Assembly: GCA_902836725.1 (NCBI GenBank)
Contig: CADFRV010000017.1
Span: forward strand, 1-17,406
Direction: 5' to 3'
DNA: 17,406 bases
Source: Muribaculaceae bacterium
Lineage (GTDB): Bacteria > Bacteroidota > Bacteroidia > Bacteroidales > Muribaculaceae
Each line of letters starts with the position of its first letter. The first letter of the stretch is position 1. Both the position numbers and the translations under genes were made by a program. Below the pieces are notes generated by a model. The model saw nothing but the letters and a program-made list of their open reading frames with translations, searched no databases and was not told the origin of the DNA. Positions 7,771-15,127 of this stretch are shown here, one piece after another.

Positions 7771-8109
7771 ATGAGGTTTGAGATCATAAATCACAATCGG
7801 GTGCTTGCACGCACACTTGTATATTGCGGTTGCGTGAGAAAGCTCGCGCTTGCCGATCTGACAGGCAAGCACCTTGCAGTCTCTGATTTCGATATGGAAA
7901 GTGCCAATACTGTTTTTGCAGATGGTATTGTGTTATGCATGGTTGCCAGAGCGTGTGATCCATCCGTATTTCCTGAAACCGTTGCCGAGGCTTTGTCGTC
8001 GATTAAAGATGTCAATGCGTCTGCCATATGCGCTCTTCTCACCTCAAAAAACGCACTTGCATCAGATTGCGATGCAAGTGCGGATGTCATACTGGTGAAT
8101 ATAAAATAA
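7771..8109 (+). CDS. Small ORF of unknown function (112 aa)
   Basis: ATG start, 112 codons, TAA stop, on the same strand as the preceding lipoprotein and 40 nt after it. I do not recognise the family. The protein is Ala/Val/Asp-rich with six Cys (a CGC early, others spread) and has no signal peptide or clear membrane segment. Codon use resembles the neighbours, with mixed third positions. Against it being a real gene, its 3' part (8046-8082) carries a strong intrinsic terminator for the opposite strand, so KNALASDCDASADV is encoded by the hairpin. An antisense frame over 7791-8195 is also open. A real convergent gene and a chance ORF are both possible. Confidence 0.45.
   Translation: MRFEIINHNRVLARTLVYCGCVRKLALADLTGKHLAVSDFDMESANTVFADGIVLCMVARACDPSVFPETVAEALSSIKDVNASAICALLTSKNALASDCDASADVILVNIK
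8046..8082 (-). terminator. Intrinsic terminator downstream of pyrK
   Basis: A perfect 12-bp stem (8052-8063 with 8071-8082) and a 7-nt loop, followed on the - strand by six T (8051-8046). It lies about 117 nt after the pyrK stop and inside the coding frame of the convergent small ORF. On the + strand no T-run follows, so it acts in the - direction only. Confidence 0.8.
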
Positions 8110-8154
8110 GCGAAACTTTCAATGAGAAAGATGCAACAGAGGTCAACGGGTCTG

Positions 8155-8183
8155 TTATTCAGTGAATAAATTCTGACGTCAGA
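8155..8183. repeat. Two adjacent short palindromes in the convergent gap
   Basis: TTATTCA-G-TGAATAA (8155-8169) and the perfect 12-bp palindrome TCTGACGTCAGA (8172-8183) lie between the converging genes. No promoter or T-run is attached. They could be protein-binding sites or chance. Confidence 0.4.
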
Positions 8184-8198
8184 TAATGACCGCAAGCG

Positions 8199-9020
8199 TC
8201 AATCCCATTTCAGTTTTTCAATAGGAAATACCGGGCCTTCGGTGCATACGCATACATGCCCCTCAACGGTATCCTCGACACAGCACAGGCATGCGCCGAG
8301 ACCGCATGCCATGGTATTCTCAAGAGAAACCTCGCATGGCACGGAGTTGGCTCTGGCAATACGTGCTATGGCTTTCATCATCGGCATCGGGCCGCAGCAA
8401 TAGATGCGGCTCCAGTTTTCCTGAAGAGCGGGATTGGCGGTTACAAGTCCAGAAGTGCCGGCTGATCCGTCGTCGGTGGATACATATACTGTGCCGTACT
8501 CTTTAAAACGTTCCACAAGGAGCAGATCGTTCTCGCTTTTGGCTGCCAGCAGAAACGACGGTTTAACTCCCATATCGTGCAGGCATTTCCCAAGATAAAG
8601 CAGGGGAGCCACTCCTACACCTCCGCCGACAAGCAGAGGATTGAAACCCTCTTTCATTTCATTTTCCGAGGGTACCGAGAATCCGTTGCCTAATGATAAT
8701 ATGATATTAAGATTTTCCCCTGTCTTAAGATCGCACAATGCATCAGTGCCCTTGCCGGCACGGCGCACCAGAAGATGCAATTCGTTTTTTTCCGGATATA
8801 CGAAATTCACAGATATCGGCCTGCGCAGAAACGTCGTTTTGCTTTGGTCGATACGTACCTGAACGAATTGTCCCGGAAGTATTTCTGCAAACGAGAAAGT
8901 GTTTTCTTTCTGATCGGTGTCTGTATTCTGAATTTTATCGGCGCGAAGCACCAGAAGCGAATAATTGGATGTGAGGTGGCGGTTTTCTGCCACAGTCATA
9001 TCTAATGCCGTCTTGTGCAT
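8199..9020 (-). CDS. pyrK: Dihydroorotate dehydrogenase electron-transfer subunit (PyrK)
   Basis: FAD and [2Fe-2S] subunit that passes electrons from dihydroorotate dehydrogenase B (PyrD) to NAD+ in pyrimidine synthesis. With the start at 9020 it has 273 residues. The FAD-site RRPIS is at 66-70, the NAD-binding GGGVGVAP at 132-139, and the cluster motif is C239-GLGA-C244-x2-C247 with C259 (VCTEGPVF). The frame is open up to 9137, but the promoter at 9075-9106 lies inside that extension, so only starts at 9020 or 8999 are possible; 8999 would remove seven residues. No pyrD lies beside it, although the two usually form an operon. A related flavodoxin-reductase-like role is possible, but the Cys spacing and ending are typical of PyrK. 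Confidence 0.9.
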   Translation of the reverse strand: MHKTALDMTVAENRHLTSNYSLLVLRADKIQNTDTDQKENTFSFAEILPGQFVQVRIDQSKTTFLRRPISVNFVYPEKNELHLLVRRAGKGTDALCDLKTGENLNIILSLGNGFSVPSENEMKEGFNPLLVGGGVGVAPLLYLGKCLHDMGVKPSFLLAAKSENDLLLVERFKEYGTVYVSTDDGSAGTSGLVTANPALQENWSRIYCCGPMPMMKAIARIARANSVPCEVSLENTMACGLGACLCCVEDTVEGHVCVCTEGPVFPIEKLKWD

Positions 9021-9074
9021 GGGTGTTGTTGTTATTTTACTTGTGCGGATGTTATGACTTGTTTTTGGATTATA

Positions 9075-9106
9075 CAAAAGTAGGAATTTATTTCGCGATA
9101 ACCAAA
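9075..9106 (-). promoter_or_regulatory. Bacteroidetes-type promoter of pyrK
   Basis: On the - strand: TTTG (9106-9103), a 20-nt spacer, then TACTTTTG (9082-9075), an exact TAnnTTTG match. Predicted start of transcription is near 9068, about 48 nt before the ATG at 9020. The -33 TTTG is also the U-tract of the rubrerythrin terminator. Confidence 0.75.
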
Positions 9107-9143
9107 AGCGCCGTACGGAAATGCAGGATTTCCGCACGGCGCT
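9103..9143 (-). terminator. Intrinsic terminator of the rubrerythrin gene
   Basis: A 16-bp stem with one A-C mismatch (9107-9122 with 9128-9143) and a 5-nt loop. On the - strand it ends in TTTTGG (to 9103). It lies about 60 nt after the rubrerythrin stop. A second, imperfect hairpin (9164-9172 with 9180-9190) lies between the stop and this terminator. Confidence 0.75.
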
Positions 9144-9205
9144 GCGTTATATCTGTTCATGAAAGTGGCGAACAATCTCTTCGCGTCACTCTCCCGGTGA
9201 ATTTA

Positions 9206-9802
9206 TCAGTCGATATCGAGAGCCATATAATGCTGGTAGGGGTGGTCGCATGCCGGACATACTTTCGGCGGCTCCGTGCCTTCGAATTCGTAGCCGCATA
9301 CAAGGCATCTCCATGTTATGGGTTTGTCGCGTTTCCATACGGTTCCGTCCTTGACCTGTTTCAGGTAAGTTTCAAAACGTCTGCGATGGTGGTCTTCTAT
9401 TTCTGCTATGGCACGGAAATGTTCGGCGATTTCAGGGAATCCCTCTTCGTCTGCGACTTTTGCTGATGCGGTGTACAGCTCCACTCCTTCCACCATCTCC
9501 TCATGTGCGGCGATGGCTAGATTTTCGGCTGTGCTACCGATTATGCCTGCGTCAACTGCGGTGTTGATGGTCACCTGGCCACCTTCAAGGAGTTTGAAGA
9601 AAACCTTCCCGTGGTGCATCTCGTTGTCTGCTGTCTCGCGGAATACTTGTCCGATAGGGAAGTACTCTTCCTTGTCGGCTTGTTGTGCATAGTAAGTATA
9701 GCGGGAGTAGGCGCCTGATTCTGCGATATATGCTGTTACAAGATTTTTTTCAGTCTGTGTCCCTTTGATACTTTTGGCTTTTTTAGATGTGCTTGTACCC
9801 AT
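9206..9802 (-). CDS. rbr: Rubrerythrin
   Basis: Cytoplasmic di-iron peroxidase that reduces hydrogen peroxide and protects anaerobes from oxygen. With the ATG at 9802 it has 198 residues. A four-helix ferritin-like domain (about 15-150) carries E28 (ESGA), E61-MH-H64, the EEM/EGVE helix (101-108) and E136-DH-H139. A C-terminal rubredoxin domain has C166-LV-C169 and C182-PA-C185. The upstream frame is open to 9874, but that extension is not rubrerythrin-like and the family start (QTEKNLVTAY at 16-25) fits 9802. The upstream gap 9803-9896 contains no exact TAnnTTTG; a TTGTTATAATAACA stretch on the - strand may be promoter or operator sequence. It is flanked on both sides by terminators, so it is transcribed alone. 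Confidence 0.95.
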   Translation of the reverse strand: MGTSTSKKAKSIKGTQTEKNLVTAYIAESGAYSRYTYYAQQADKEEYFPIGQVFRETADNEMHHGKVFFKLLEGGQVTINTAVDAGIIGSTAENLAIAAHEEMVEGVELYTASAKVADEEGFPEIAEHFRAIAEIEDHHRRRFETYLKQVKDGTVWKRDKPITWRCLVCGYEFEGTEPPKVCPACDHPYQHYMALDID

Positions 9803-9889
9803 AATAAATATGTTTGATGTTAATTTACTGTTATTATAACAAGTCGGAATGCCGCAGTGTTTATGAGAAAGCATGTATTAGTGGGGTAA

Positions 9890-9937
9890 TAAAGGAAACG
9901 CGGTTCAGAAGTTTATCTTAAACTTCTGAACCGCGTT
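9890..9937 (-). terminator. Intrinsic terminator of rpmH
   Basis: A perfect 19-bp stem (9897-9915 with 9919-9937) and a 3-nt loop, followed on the - strand by TTCCTTT. It lies 47 nt after the rpmH stop. This is the strongest hairpin in the window. Confidence 0.8.
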
Positions 9938-9983
9938 AATTTCTTTGCCGTAGGTCACCAAAGAGAAGCGACCGGTAAAGCAA

Positions 9984-10139
9984 TTACTTGCTTGCGATGG
10001 AAGAGGAAACTGTCAGGCGCAGACGACCTTTGGCACGACGACGGGCGAGAACCTTGCGGCCATCTTTTGTTGACATTCTTTCACGGAAACCGTGCTTGTT
10101 AACTCTCTTTCTGTTAGAAGGTTGGAAAGTTCTTTTCAT
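9984..10139 (-). CDS. rpmH: Ribosomal protein bL34
   Basis: A 51-residue, very basic protein starting MKRTFQPSNRKRVNKHGFR and continuing RMSTKDGRKVLARRRAKGR, the standard L34 sequence pattern. It is part of the 50S subunit. The stop is TAA at 9984-9986. The length is near the usual 44-52. It stands alone here: rnpA, its frequent partner in other phyla, is not adjacent. It has its own promoter and a strong terminator. Confidence 0.97.
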   Translation of the reverse strand: MKRTFQPSNRKRVNKHGFRERMSTKDGRKVLARRRAKGRLRLTVSSSIASK

Positions 10140-10182
10140 TGCTTTATGATGTTTTTGTTTTTCTAATTCACAATTCGGAGTG

Positions 10183-10214
10183 CAAATTTAACGGTTTTTT
10201 CTGAATTATGCAAC
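10183..10214 (-). promoter_or_regulatory. Promoter of rpmH
   Basis: On the - strand: GTTG (10214-10211, 3 of 4 matches to TTTG), a 20-nt spacer, and TAAATTTG (10190-10183, exact TAnnTTTG). The leader would be about 37 nt. Confidence 0.6.
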
Positions 10215-10253
10215 CTCCCGGCTGAAAATCAGCCTGCTTATATGAAAAACATT

Positions 10254-10277
10254 GTAAAATCGCCTTGAAAAAGGGCG
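10254..10277 (-). terminator. Probable terminator of nrdDG
   Basis: On the - strand a CGCC/GGCG stem (10277-10274 with 10264-10261; a 9-nt T-rich loop) is followed by ATTTTAC. It lies 8 nt after the nrdG stop. The stem is short but flanking A and T runs can extend it with a bulge. Confidence 0.5.
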
Positions 10278-10285
10278 TTTTGTTG

Positions 10286-10771
10286 TTACATGTTGTCATC
10301 CCAAAGCACAATATCGCCTTTTGTTGACCGGTGCACGTCTATAAGACGTTGGTTGGATGATCCTCTGAAACGAAGGGAAATATCCCTCAGTGAGTTTACA
10401 TACGGACCGTCTACAATGACATCTACAAAGGATGCCAGTTCCATGCATTCGGGAATGGCCGCCAGCTGCTCGAACGTATAGCCGGTATAACACCAGATGT
10501 TGTAGCCGCGAGATTTAAGTTCTTTTGCAAGCGGTACCAGTGCCGCGGCCCGGCACATGGGATCTCCTCCGGTAAAAGTCACGTTAAATCCGTTCTCTTC
10601 CACAATGTCTATAATCTCCTCCTCTGTCATGTCTTTCCCTGCATTAAAGTCCCATGACTGTGGATTATGGCATCCTTCGCATTGATGGGTGCATCCGGAG
10701 AAATATATCGAAGTCCGCAATCCCGGGCCGTCGACGGCCGTCCCGGCAATGATATCAAGTACCTTGATCAT
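10286..10771 (-). CDS. nrdG: Anaerobic ribonucleotide reductase activating enzyme (NrdG)
   Basis: Radical SAM enzyme that generates the glycyl radical on NrdD. With the ATG at 10771 it has 161 residues. The radical SAM cluster motif is C27-THQ-C31-EG-C34, followed by HNPQSWDF; the TFTGGDP motif for SAM binding comes later. The frame is open to 10912 but that part overlaps nrdD, and the start IKVLDIIAGTAVDGPGLR is typical of the family. It starts 23 nt after the nrdD stop, so the two form an operon. Confidence 0.96.
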   Translation of the reverse strand: MIKVLDIIAGTAVDGPGLRTSIYFSGCTHQCEGCHNPQSWDFNAGKDMTEEEIIDIVEENGFNVTFTGGDPMCRAAALVPLAKELKSRGYNIWCYTGYTFEQLAAIPECMELASFVDVIVDGPYVNSLRDISLRFRGSSNQRLIDVHRSTKGDIVLWDDNM

Positions 10772-10794
10772 CGTTTCGGATATTTCCGGTATGG

Positions 10795-13002
10795 TTATTT
10801 GTGGATGATACGGTCTGACAGCTCGGCGAGTTTCGCCTTGTTCCAGCGGTCTGTAGTGCCTACGAGATATCCCGTGATGCGCTGAAGTTTGTCGATGTTT
10901 GTGCTTCCGCACTTGGGACAGATCTTCAGTTCAGTCTGGGCATCTTCGTATCCGCAGTGCATGCAGCGGTTGCGGTTGTGGTTTACCGAGCAATAGCCGA
11001 TGTTGTTGGTATCCATCAGATCCACGATATCTGCTATCGCCTGCGGGTTGTGAGTGGCGTCTCCATCAATTTCCACATAGAAGATGTGGCCTCCTCCGGT
11101 CAGCTTGTGGTATGGGCCTTCTATTTTTGCTTTGTGGCGTGGCGAGCAATGGTAGTATACAGGCACATGGTTGGAGTTGGTGTAATATATCTTGTCGGTA
11201 ATTCCCGGTATCTCACCGAAACTTTTACGGTCGCGTGCGGTGAATTTTCCCGACAATCCTTCGGCAGGTGTGGCAAGCACCGAGAAGTTGTGCTGGTAGC
11301 GCTCCGAAAACTCGTTGACGCGTGAACGCATATGGCCTACAATGCGGAGGCCGAGTTCCTGTGCTTCGTCTGACTCGCCATGGTGCTTGCCTATAAGCGC
11401 GACCAGACACTCAGCCAGGCCGATGAATCCTATTCCGAGGGTTCCCTGGTTGATGACGCTTTCTATCGTATCGCCGGGCTGCAGGTTTTCAGCACCGTTC
11501 CACAGGCGAGACATTAGCAGCGGGAACTGTTTCGCGAGCGCGGTTTTCTGGAATTCGAATCTGTCGCATAGCTGACGGGCGGTTATGTCAAGCACTTCAT
11601 CAAGGCGGCTGAAGAAGCGCTCTATACGTTCTTCCTTGTCTTTGATGTTCATGCATTCGATGGCTATACGCACGATGTTGATGGTGGAGAAGCTGAGGTT
11701 GCCTCTGCCGATGGAGGTCTTTTCCCCATACCGGTTCTCGAACACGCGTGTGCGGCATCCCATTGTCGCTACTTCATACTTATATCTTTCGGGATCGTTT
11801 GCATCCCATTTCTCATGCACGTTGAAAGTCGCGTCGAGATTTACGAAGTTCGGGAAGAAACGGCGTGCCGTCACTTTGCATGCCAGTCTGTACAGATCGT
11901 AATTGGGGTCTTCGGGAAGGTAGTTCACGCCTTTCTTCTTCTTCCATATCTGGATCGGGAAAATGGCGGTGGCGCCGTTGCCTACCCCCTCATATGTGGA
12001 GTTGAGAAGTTCGCGTATCACGCAGCGCCCCTCTGCAGAGGTGTCGGTGCCGTAATTTATGGAACTGAACACAACCTGGTTGCCGCCACGCGAGTGTATG
12101 GTGTTCATGTTGTGTATGAAGGCTTCCATCGACTGGTGTACACGGCTTACAGTGGCGTTTACCGCATGCTGTAGCTGACGGTCGCGTCCGGTAAGGCCGT
12201 CAAGAGGCTTTTTCTCGAAGTCGGCGAGCTTCACGTTATAAAGATCAGCGAGATTTTCACCGGAAAGGTCTTCTATCTTCTGTATCTCCTCAATGAATGA
12301 AGAGCGCACGAATGGCGCGAGGTAGAAATCGAATGCGGGTATGGCTTGTCCGCCATGCATCTCGTTCTGTGCGGTTTCGAGCGAGATACATGCTATGACG
12401 CTTGCGGTCTCGATGCGTTTTGCCGGCCTTGATTCGCCGTGACCGGCCACGAAGCCGTTGCGAAGGATGTTGTCGAGAGGATGCTGCACGCAAGTAAGAC
12501 TTTTGGTAGGGTAGTAGTCTTTGTCGTGTATGTGGAGATATCCGTTGCGTACGGCGTCGCGAGCCTCGGGGGTCAGCAGATAGTCGTCAACGAAAGGCTT
12601 TGTGGTTTCAGATGCGAACTTCATCATCATTCCCGCGGGGGAATCGGTGTTCATATTCGCGTTTTCCCTGGTGATATCGTTGTTTTTGGCTTCGATTATT
12701 TCAAGGAACATGTCGCGCGTCTTGGCGCGTCGTGCGATACTGCGCTGATCGCGGTATGCGATGTAGCGTTTGGCCACCTCTTTGCGCGATGATTTCATCA
12801 GCTCCATTTCCACACGATCCTGTATCTGCTCCACACTCATCTGTTCCAGACCGGTTATGCCGATTCGATCGGTTATTTTCTGGATCAATGCCTCGTCTTC
12901 TCCGAGTGGTGTCTGAAGCATAGCCTTGCGTATGGCAGCTTTGATCTTCTCTTCGTTGTAACCGACCACGCGGCCATCACGCTTCAATACAGTCTGTATC
13001 AT
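10795..13002 (-). CDS. nrdD: Anaerobic (class III) ribonucleoside-triphosphate reductase
   Basis: Reduces ribonucleoside triphosphates to deoxy forms without oxygen, using a glycyl radical. The 735 residues contain an N-terminal ATP-cone regulatory domain (about 1-92), the ten-stranded barrel with likely active-site C171 (SLTCVQHP) and C416 (TMGCRTRV), a C-terminal zinc site C680/C683/C695/C698, and the glycyl-radical site RITGYL with G711. All key residues are present. It is transcribed ahead of nrdG from a strong promoter with a leader of about 95 nt. It implies an anaerobic lifestyle or growth phase. Confidence 0.98.
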   Translation of the reverse strand: MIQTVLKRDGRVVGYNEEKIKAAIRKAMLQTPLGEDEALIQKITDRIGITGLEQMSVEQIQDRVEMELMKSSRKEVAKRYIAYRDQRSIARRAKTRDMFLEIIEAKNNDITRENANMNTDSPAGMMMKFASETTKPFVDDYLLTPEARDAVRNGYLHIHDKDYYPTKSLTCVQHPLDNILRNGFVAGHGESRPAKRIETASVIACISLETAQNEMHGGQAIPAFDFYLAPFVRSSFIEEIQKIEDLSGENLADLYNVKLADFEKKPLDGLTGRDRQLQHAVNATVSRVHQSMEAFIHNMNTIHSRGGNQVVFSSINYGTDTSAEGRCVIRELLNSTYEGVGNGATAIFPIQIWKKKKGVNYLPEDPNYDLYRLACKVTARRFFPNFVNLDATFNVHEKWDANDPERYKYEVATMGCRTRVFENRYGEKTSIGRGNLSFSTINIVRIAIECMNIKDKEERIERFFSRLDEVLDITARQLCDRFEFQKTALAKQFPLLMSRLWNGAENLQPGDTIESVINQGTLGIGFIGLAECLVALIGKHHGESDEAQELGLRIVGHMRSRVNEFSERYQHNFSVLATPAEGLSGKFTARDRKSFGEIPGITDKIYYTNSNHVPVYYHCSPRHKAKIEGPYHKLTGGGHIFYVEIDGDATHNPQAIADIVDLMDTNNIGYCSVNHNRNRCMHCGYEDAQTELKICPKCGSTNIDKLQRITGYLVGTTDRWNKAKLAELSDRIIHK

Positions 13003-13070
13003 CGTTGTTTTGAGTTGCTAAGTTTGTGTAGGAAAAATGGTTGTTATTACTGATGTATCATGTTTGATCG

Positions 13071-13090
13071 GGAGCATGATCAGGTGCTCC
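13071..13090 (-). promoter_or_regulatory. Small hairpin and palindrome in the nrdD leader
   Basis: GGAGCA (13071-13076) pairs with TGCTCC (13085-13090). An overlapping inverted repeat TGATC (13065-13069) with GATCA (13078-13082) uses some of the same bases, so the two are mutually exclusive as folds. It could be an operator or a leader structure. The rest of 13003-13070 shows nothing clear. Confidence 0.35.
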
Positions 13091-13103
13091 GCCATGACTT
13101 CTG

Positions 13104-13135
13104 CAAAGGTAATAAAACTCATTTGTCTCTGCAAA
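13104..13135 (-). promoter_or_regulatory. Bacteroidetes-type promoter of nrdDG
   Basis: On the - strand: TTTG (13135-13132), a 20-nt spacer, then TACCTTTG (13111-13104). Both match consensus exactly. Between this and the eptA-like stop (13136-13292) the sequence is AT-rich with no ORF and no convincing terminator. Confidence 0.75.
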
Positions 13136-13292
13136 ATTTTGATGCGCAAATAATGATGATTTTTGTTTTTGGAAAACTTTTTACGTGTTAAAATGTGTTA
13201 TAACATTGATTTATAATATGTTGCTTGTGTGAAATGGAAAACTTTGTCGCGAAGCGTGATTGCGCGATTGTCCAAATCGGTTGTAATGAAGA

Positions 13293-14990
13293 CTATAGGC
13301 CGAACAATGATGCCAGAATGATACAGTCGGCACTTTTGATGCCGCTTTCTTTCAGGGGAACTGACTTGTTGAGGTCTGTCAGATATACTGGCGGCGCGGA
13401 TGTGTAAGCCGCGCTGGCAAGCGATTTGCTTCTGTCGGCATAGGGTGTCTCCACTCCGCAAAGATCAATGGCTGTATTGAACATGCTTTTCTGTGGCGAC
13501 ACACGCCTATGGCTGTTGTCGCGCAGGTTCTGTATCATTTCCGGATGCGATTCACAAAACTCGTCGGACAGCCATGCAAGCATAGCCACATGCAGCTGAT
13601 GATATGTGGGGGTAGGGGAGGCATGAAGGAAACGCTTTCTTGCATCGTCGTATATATCCTCGCCATGATCGGAACTAAACAGGAGGGCGCTTCTGCAGCC
13701 GGCAACCTTAAGTTCACCGATTATTGATGCGAGTACATGATCGGTGAATCTGATGGAGTTGTCGTATGAGTTCATAAGATCCTGCCGTGCCGACGGGGAT
13801 GCTTCCTGCGGATTATCGGGTTTGAAATATGAGAATTGTTCCGGATAGCGGTCATGGTAACGGAAGTGTGATCCGTATGTATGTAACACAATGAATTGTT
13901 TCCTGTGTATAGTATCGGAAATGGCCTGATGCACCATTGCTGTGAGGGTGTCGTCATATGGATGCGGATGGGTACCCGTCTCCGTGTAGCGCGTATCGTC
14001 GGCTTCGTTTCCGAAATATTCCGTGTACGACCTGTTTGGCGCCTGGTTTGAAAGAAATCGGGTATAGAATCCAGCTTCTTTCATCGCACTCATGATGCTC
14101 TTGATGCTGTCTATGGCACTGAATGTCTCGGCATAGACGTAACTCATAAGCATCGGCACACTTTTATGCGTTGTGTTTGACTCGGACAGCGCACGGTCAA
14201 AAAACACCAGATTTTTTTCTTGCGACAGACGCGGGTTTGTCGGGCGGTGGTATCCCGACAGCTCCCAGTTTTGCGCGCGTGATGTCTCGCCGATCACATA
14301 TACGTATATTTCTCTTTCGTCAGGGTTCCTGAGTGACCGTGCCTCATAGCTGAATTGTGTGGAGGTATAGGGATAGTCTGCGATATGTTGTGTGCGTCTG
14401 ACGGCTTCACAAAGATTGGCTATGACATTGATGGGGAAAATATCGTGCCTGAAATCTCCCTTCGCTCCGGTATATATCCCAACGGCTCCCATACCAGAGC
14501 CGAAAAGTGCGAGTGATGTCCCCCATATGGCGAATTCTTTCCTGGCTCCGTGAGGCATTTTGAGCTTACGGATGAGCGCATATATGCTCCAGGCGATCGC
14601 AGGCAGGTAGAGTACTATCACAAGAATGATGGCAGGAGCAAGATTCCCAAGAAGTTCTGTTGCCTCAGACATGTTGGTAGTGACTACATTGAGATACATG
14701 TCTACTGCTATAATGGATTCGCCGTAAAGATAAAGCAGCACAATCTGGAACGCGCACAGAACCATTATCGGAATAAGCAATATTCCTGTGCGGCCGGTGT
14801 ATTTGCTGGCTGTGAGTATAAGCAGGTAGATCCCTGCGGGAAACGCTATGTTCGCTATCTTCCAGATTGAAGACGCGCTTTCCGTGCAGTCGAGAACCAC
14901 GTTGGGTATCAGCAATACCACGACGATCCATAACGCCATGCATCTGGTCGCGGAAATGATTGAAAGTATGATTTCGCGTATTGGTTTCAT
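13293..14990 (-). CDS. EptA-like phosphoethanolamine transferase
   Basis: Predicted inner-membrane enzyme that adds phosphoethanolamine to lipid A or another envelope glycan, facing the periplasm. About five N-terminal membrane helices (residues 12-175) are followed by a sulfatase/alkaline-phosphatase-fold domain. Visible active-site elements are E235 (VIGETSRAQ), the nucleophile T274 (SNTTHKSVP, five residues before Pro279 as in EptA and MCR enzymes), the HTYGSH stretch with H375, and D441-H442 (SSDHGED). The Cys that follows SVP in EptA/MCR is Met280 here, so one family disulfide is missing. The stop is TAG. It lies 137 nt after the Omp85-type gene on the same strand, with no clear promoter between, so co-transcription is likely. 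The substrate is inferred from the family. Confidence 0.85.
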   Translation of the reverse strand: MKPIREIILSIISATRCMALWIVVVLLIPNVVLDCTESASSIWKIANIAFPAGIYLLILTASKYTGRTGILLIPIMVLCAFQIVLLYLYGESIIAVDMYLNVVTTNMSEATELLGNLAPAIILVIVLYLPAIAWSIYALIRKLKMPHGARKEFAIWGTSLALFGSGMGAVGIYTGAKGDFRHDIFPINVIANLCEAVRRTQHIADYPYTSTQFSYEARSLRNPDEREIYVYVIGETSRAQNWELSGYHRPTNPRLSQEKNLVFFDRALSESNTTHKSVPMLMSYVYAETFSAIDSIKSIMSAMKEAGFYTRFLSNQAPNRSYTEYFGNEADDTRYTETGTHPHPYDDTLTAMVHQAISDTIHRKQFIVLHTYGSHFRYHDRYPEQFSYFKPDNPQEASPSARQDLMNSYDNSIRFTDHVLASIIGELKVAGCRSALLFSSDHGEDIYDDARKRFLHASPTPTYHQLHVAMLAWLSDEFCESHPEMIQNLRDNSHRRVSPQKSMFNTAIDLCGVETPYADRSKSLASAAYTSAPPVYLTDLNKSVPLKESGIKSADCIILASLFGL

Positions 14991-15127
14991 TTGCCCTTTT
15001 ATTGTCCCTCTCCTTGTTATATATGTGATGATCAGATGATGGTTCTACGATCCGGTTCCTGCCATATGCGGGTGTCTGTAGTTGTCCGGTCCGTGAAGCC
15101 AGGTTATCCTTTAAACATACATGAATG

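Noticed and set aside
7791..8195. 134-codon open frame on the - strand opposite the small ORF
   Set aside because: It is antisense to a similar-length ORF, has no recognisable motif, and would have to read through the pyrK terminator hairpin. It is probably a shadow.
9021..9137. N-terminal extension of pyrK
   Set aside because: It would contain the promoter elements at 9075-9106 and part of the rubrerythrin terminator, and it does not resemble PyrK.
9005..9466. 153-codon + strand frame over the pyrK-rubrerythrin gap
   Set aside because: It runs across a terminator, a promoter and the conserved rubrerythrin rubredoxin domain in antisense; there is no independent support.
9803..9874. N-terminal extension of rubrerythrin
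   Set aside because: The segment is AT-rich upstream sequence without rubrerythrin features, and the family start fits 9802.
10772..10912. N-terminal extension of nrdG overlapping nrdD
   Set aside because: The extra sequence is an out-of-frame reading of the nrdD 3' end; NrdG family similarity begins at the ATG at 10771.
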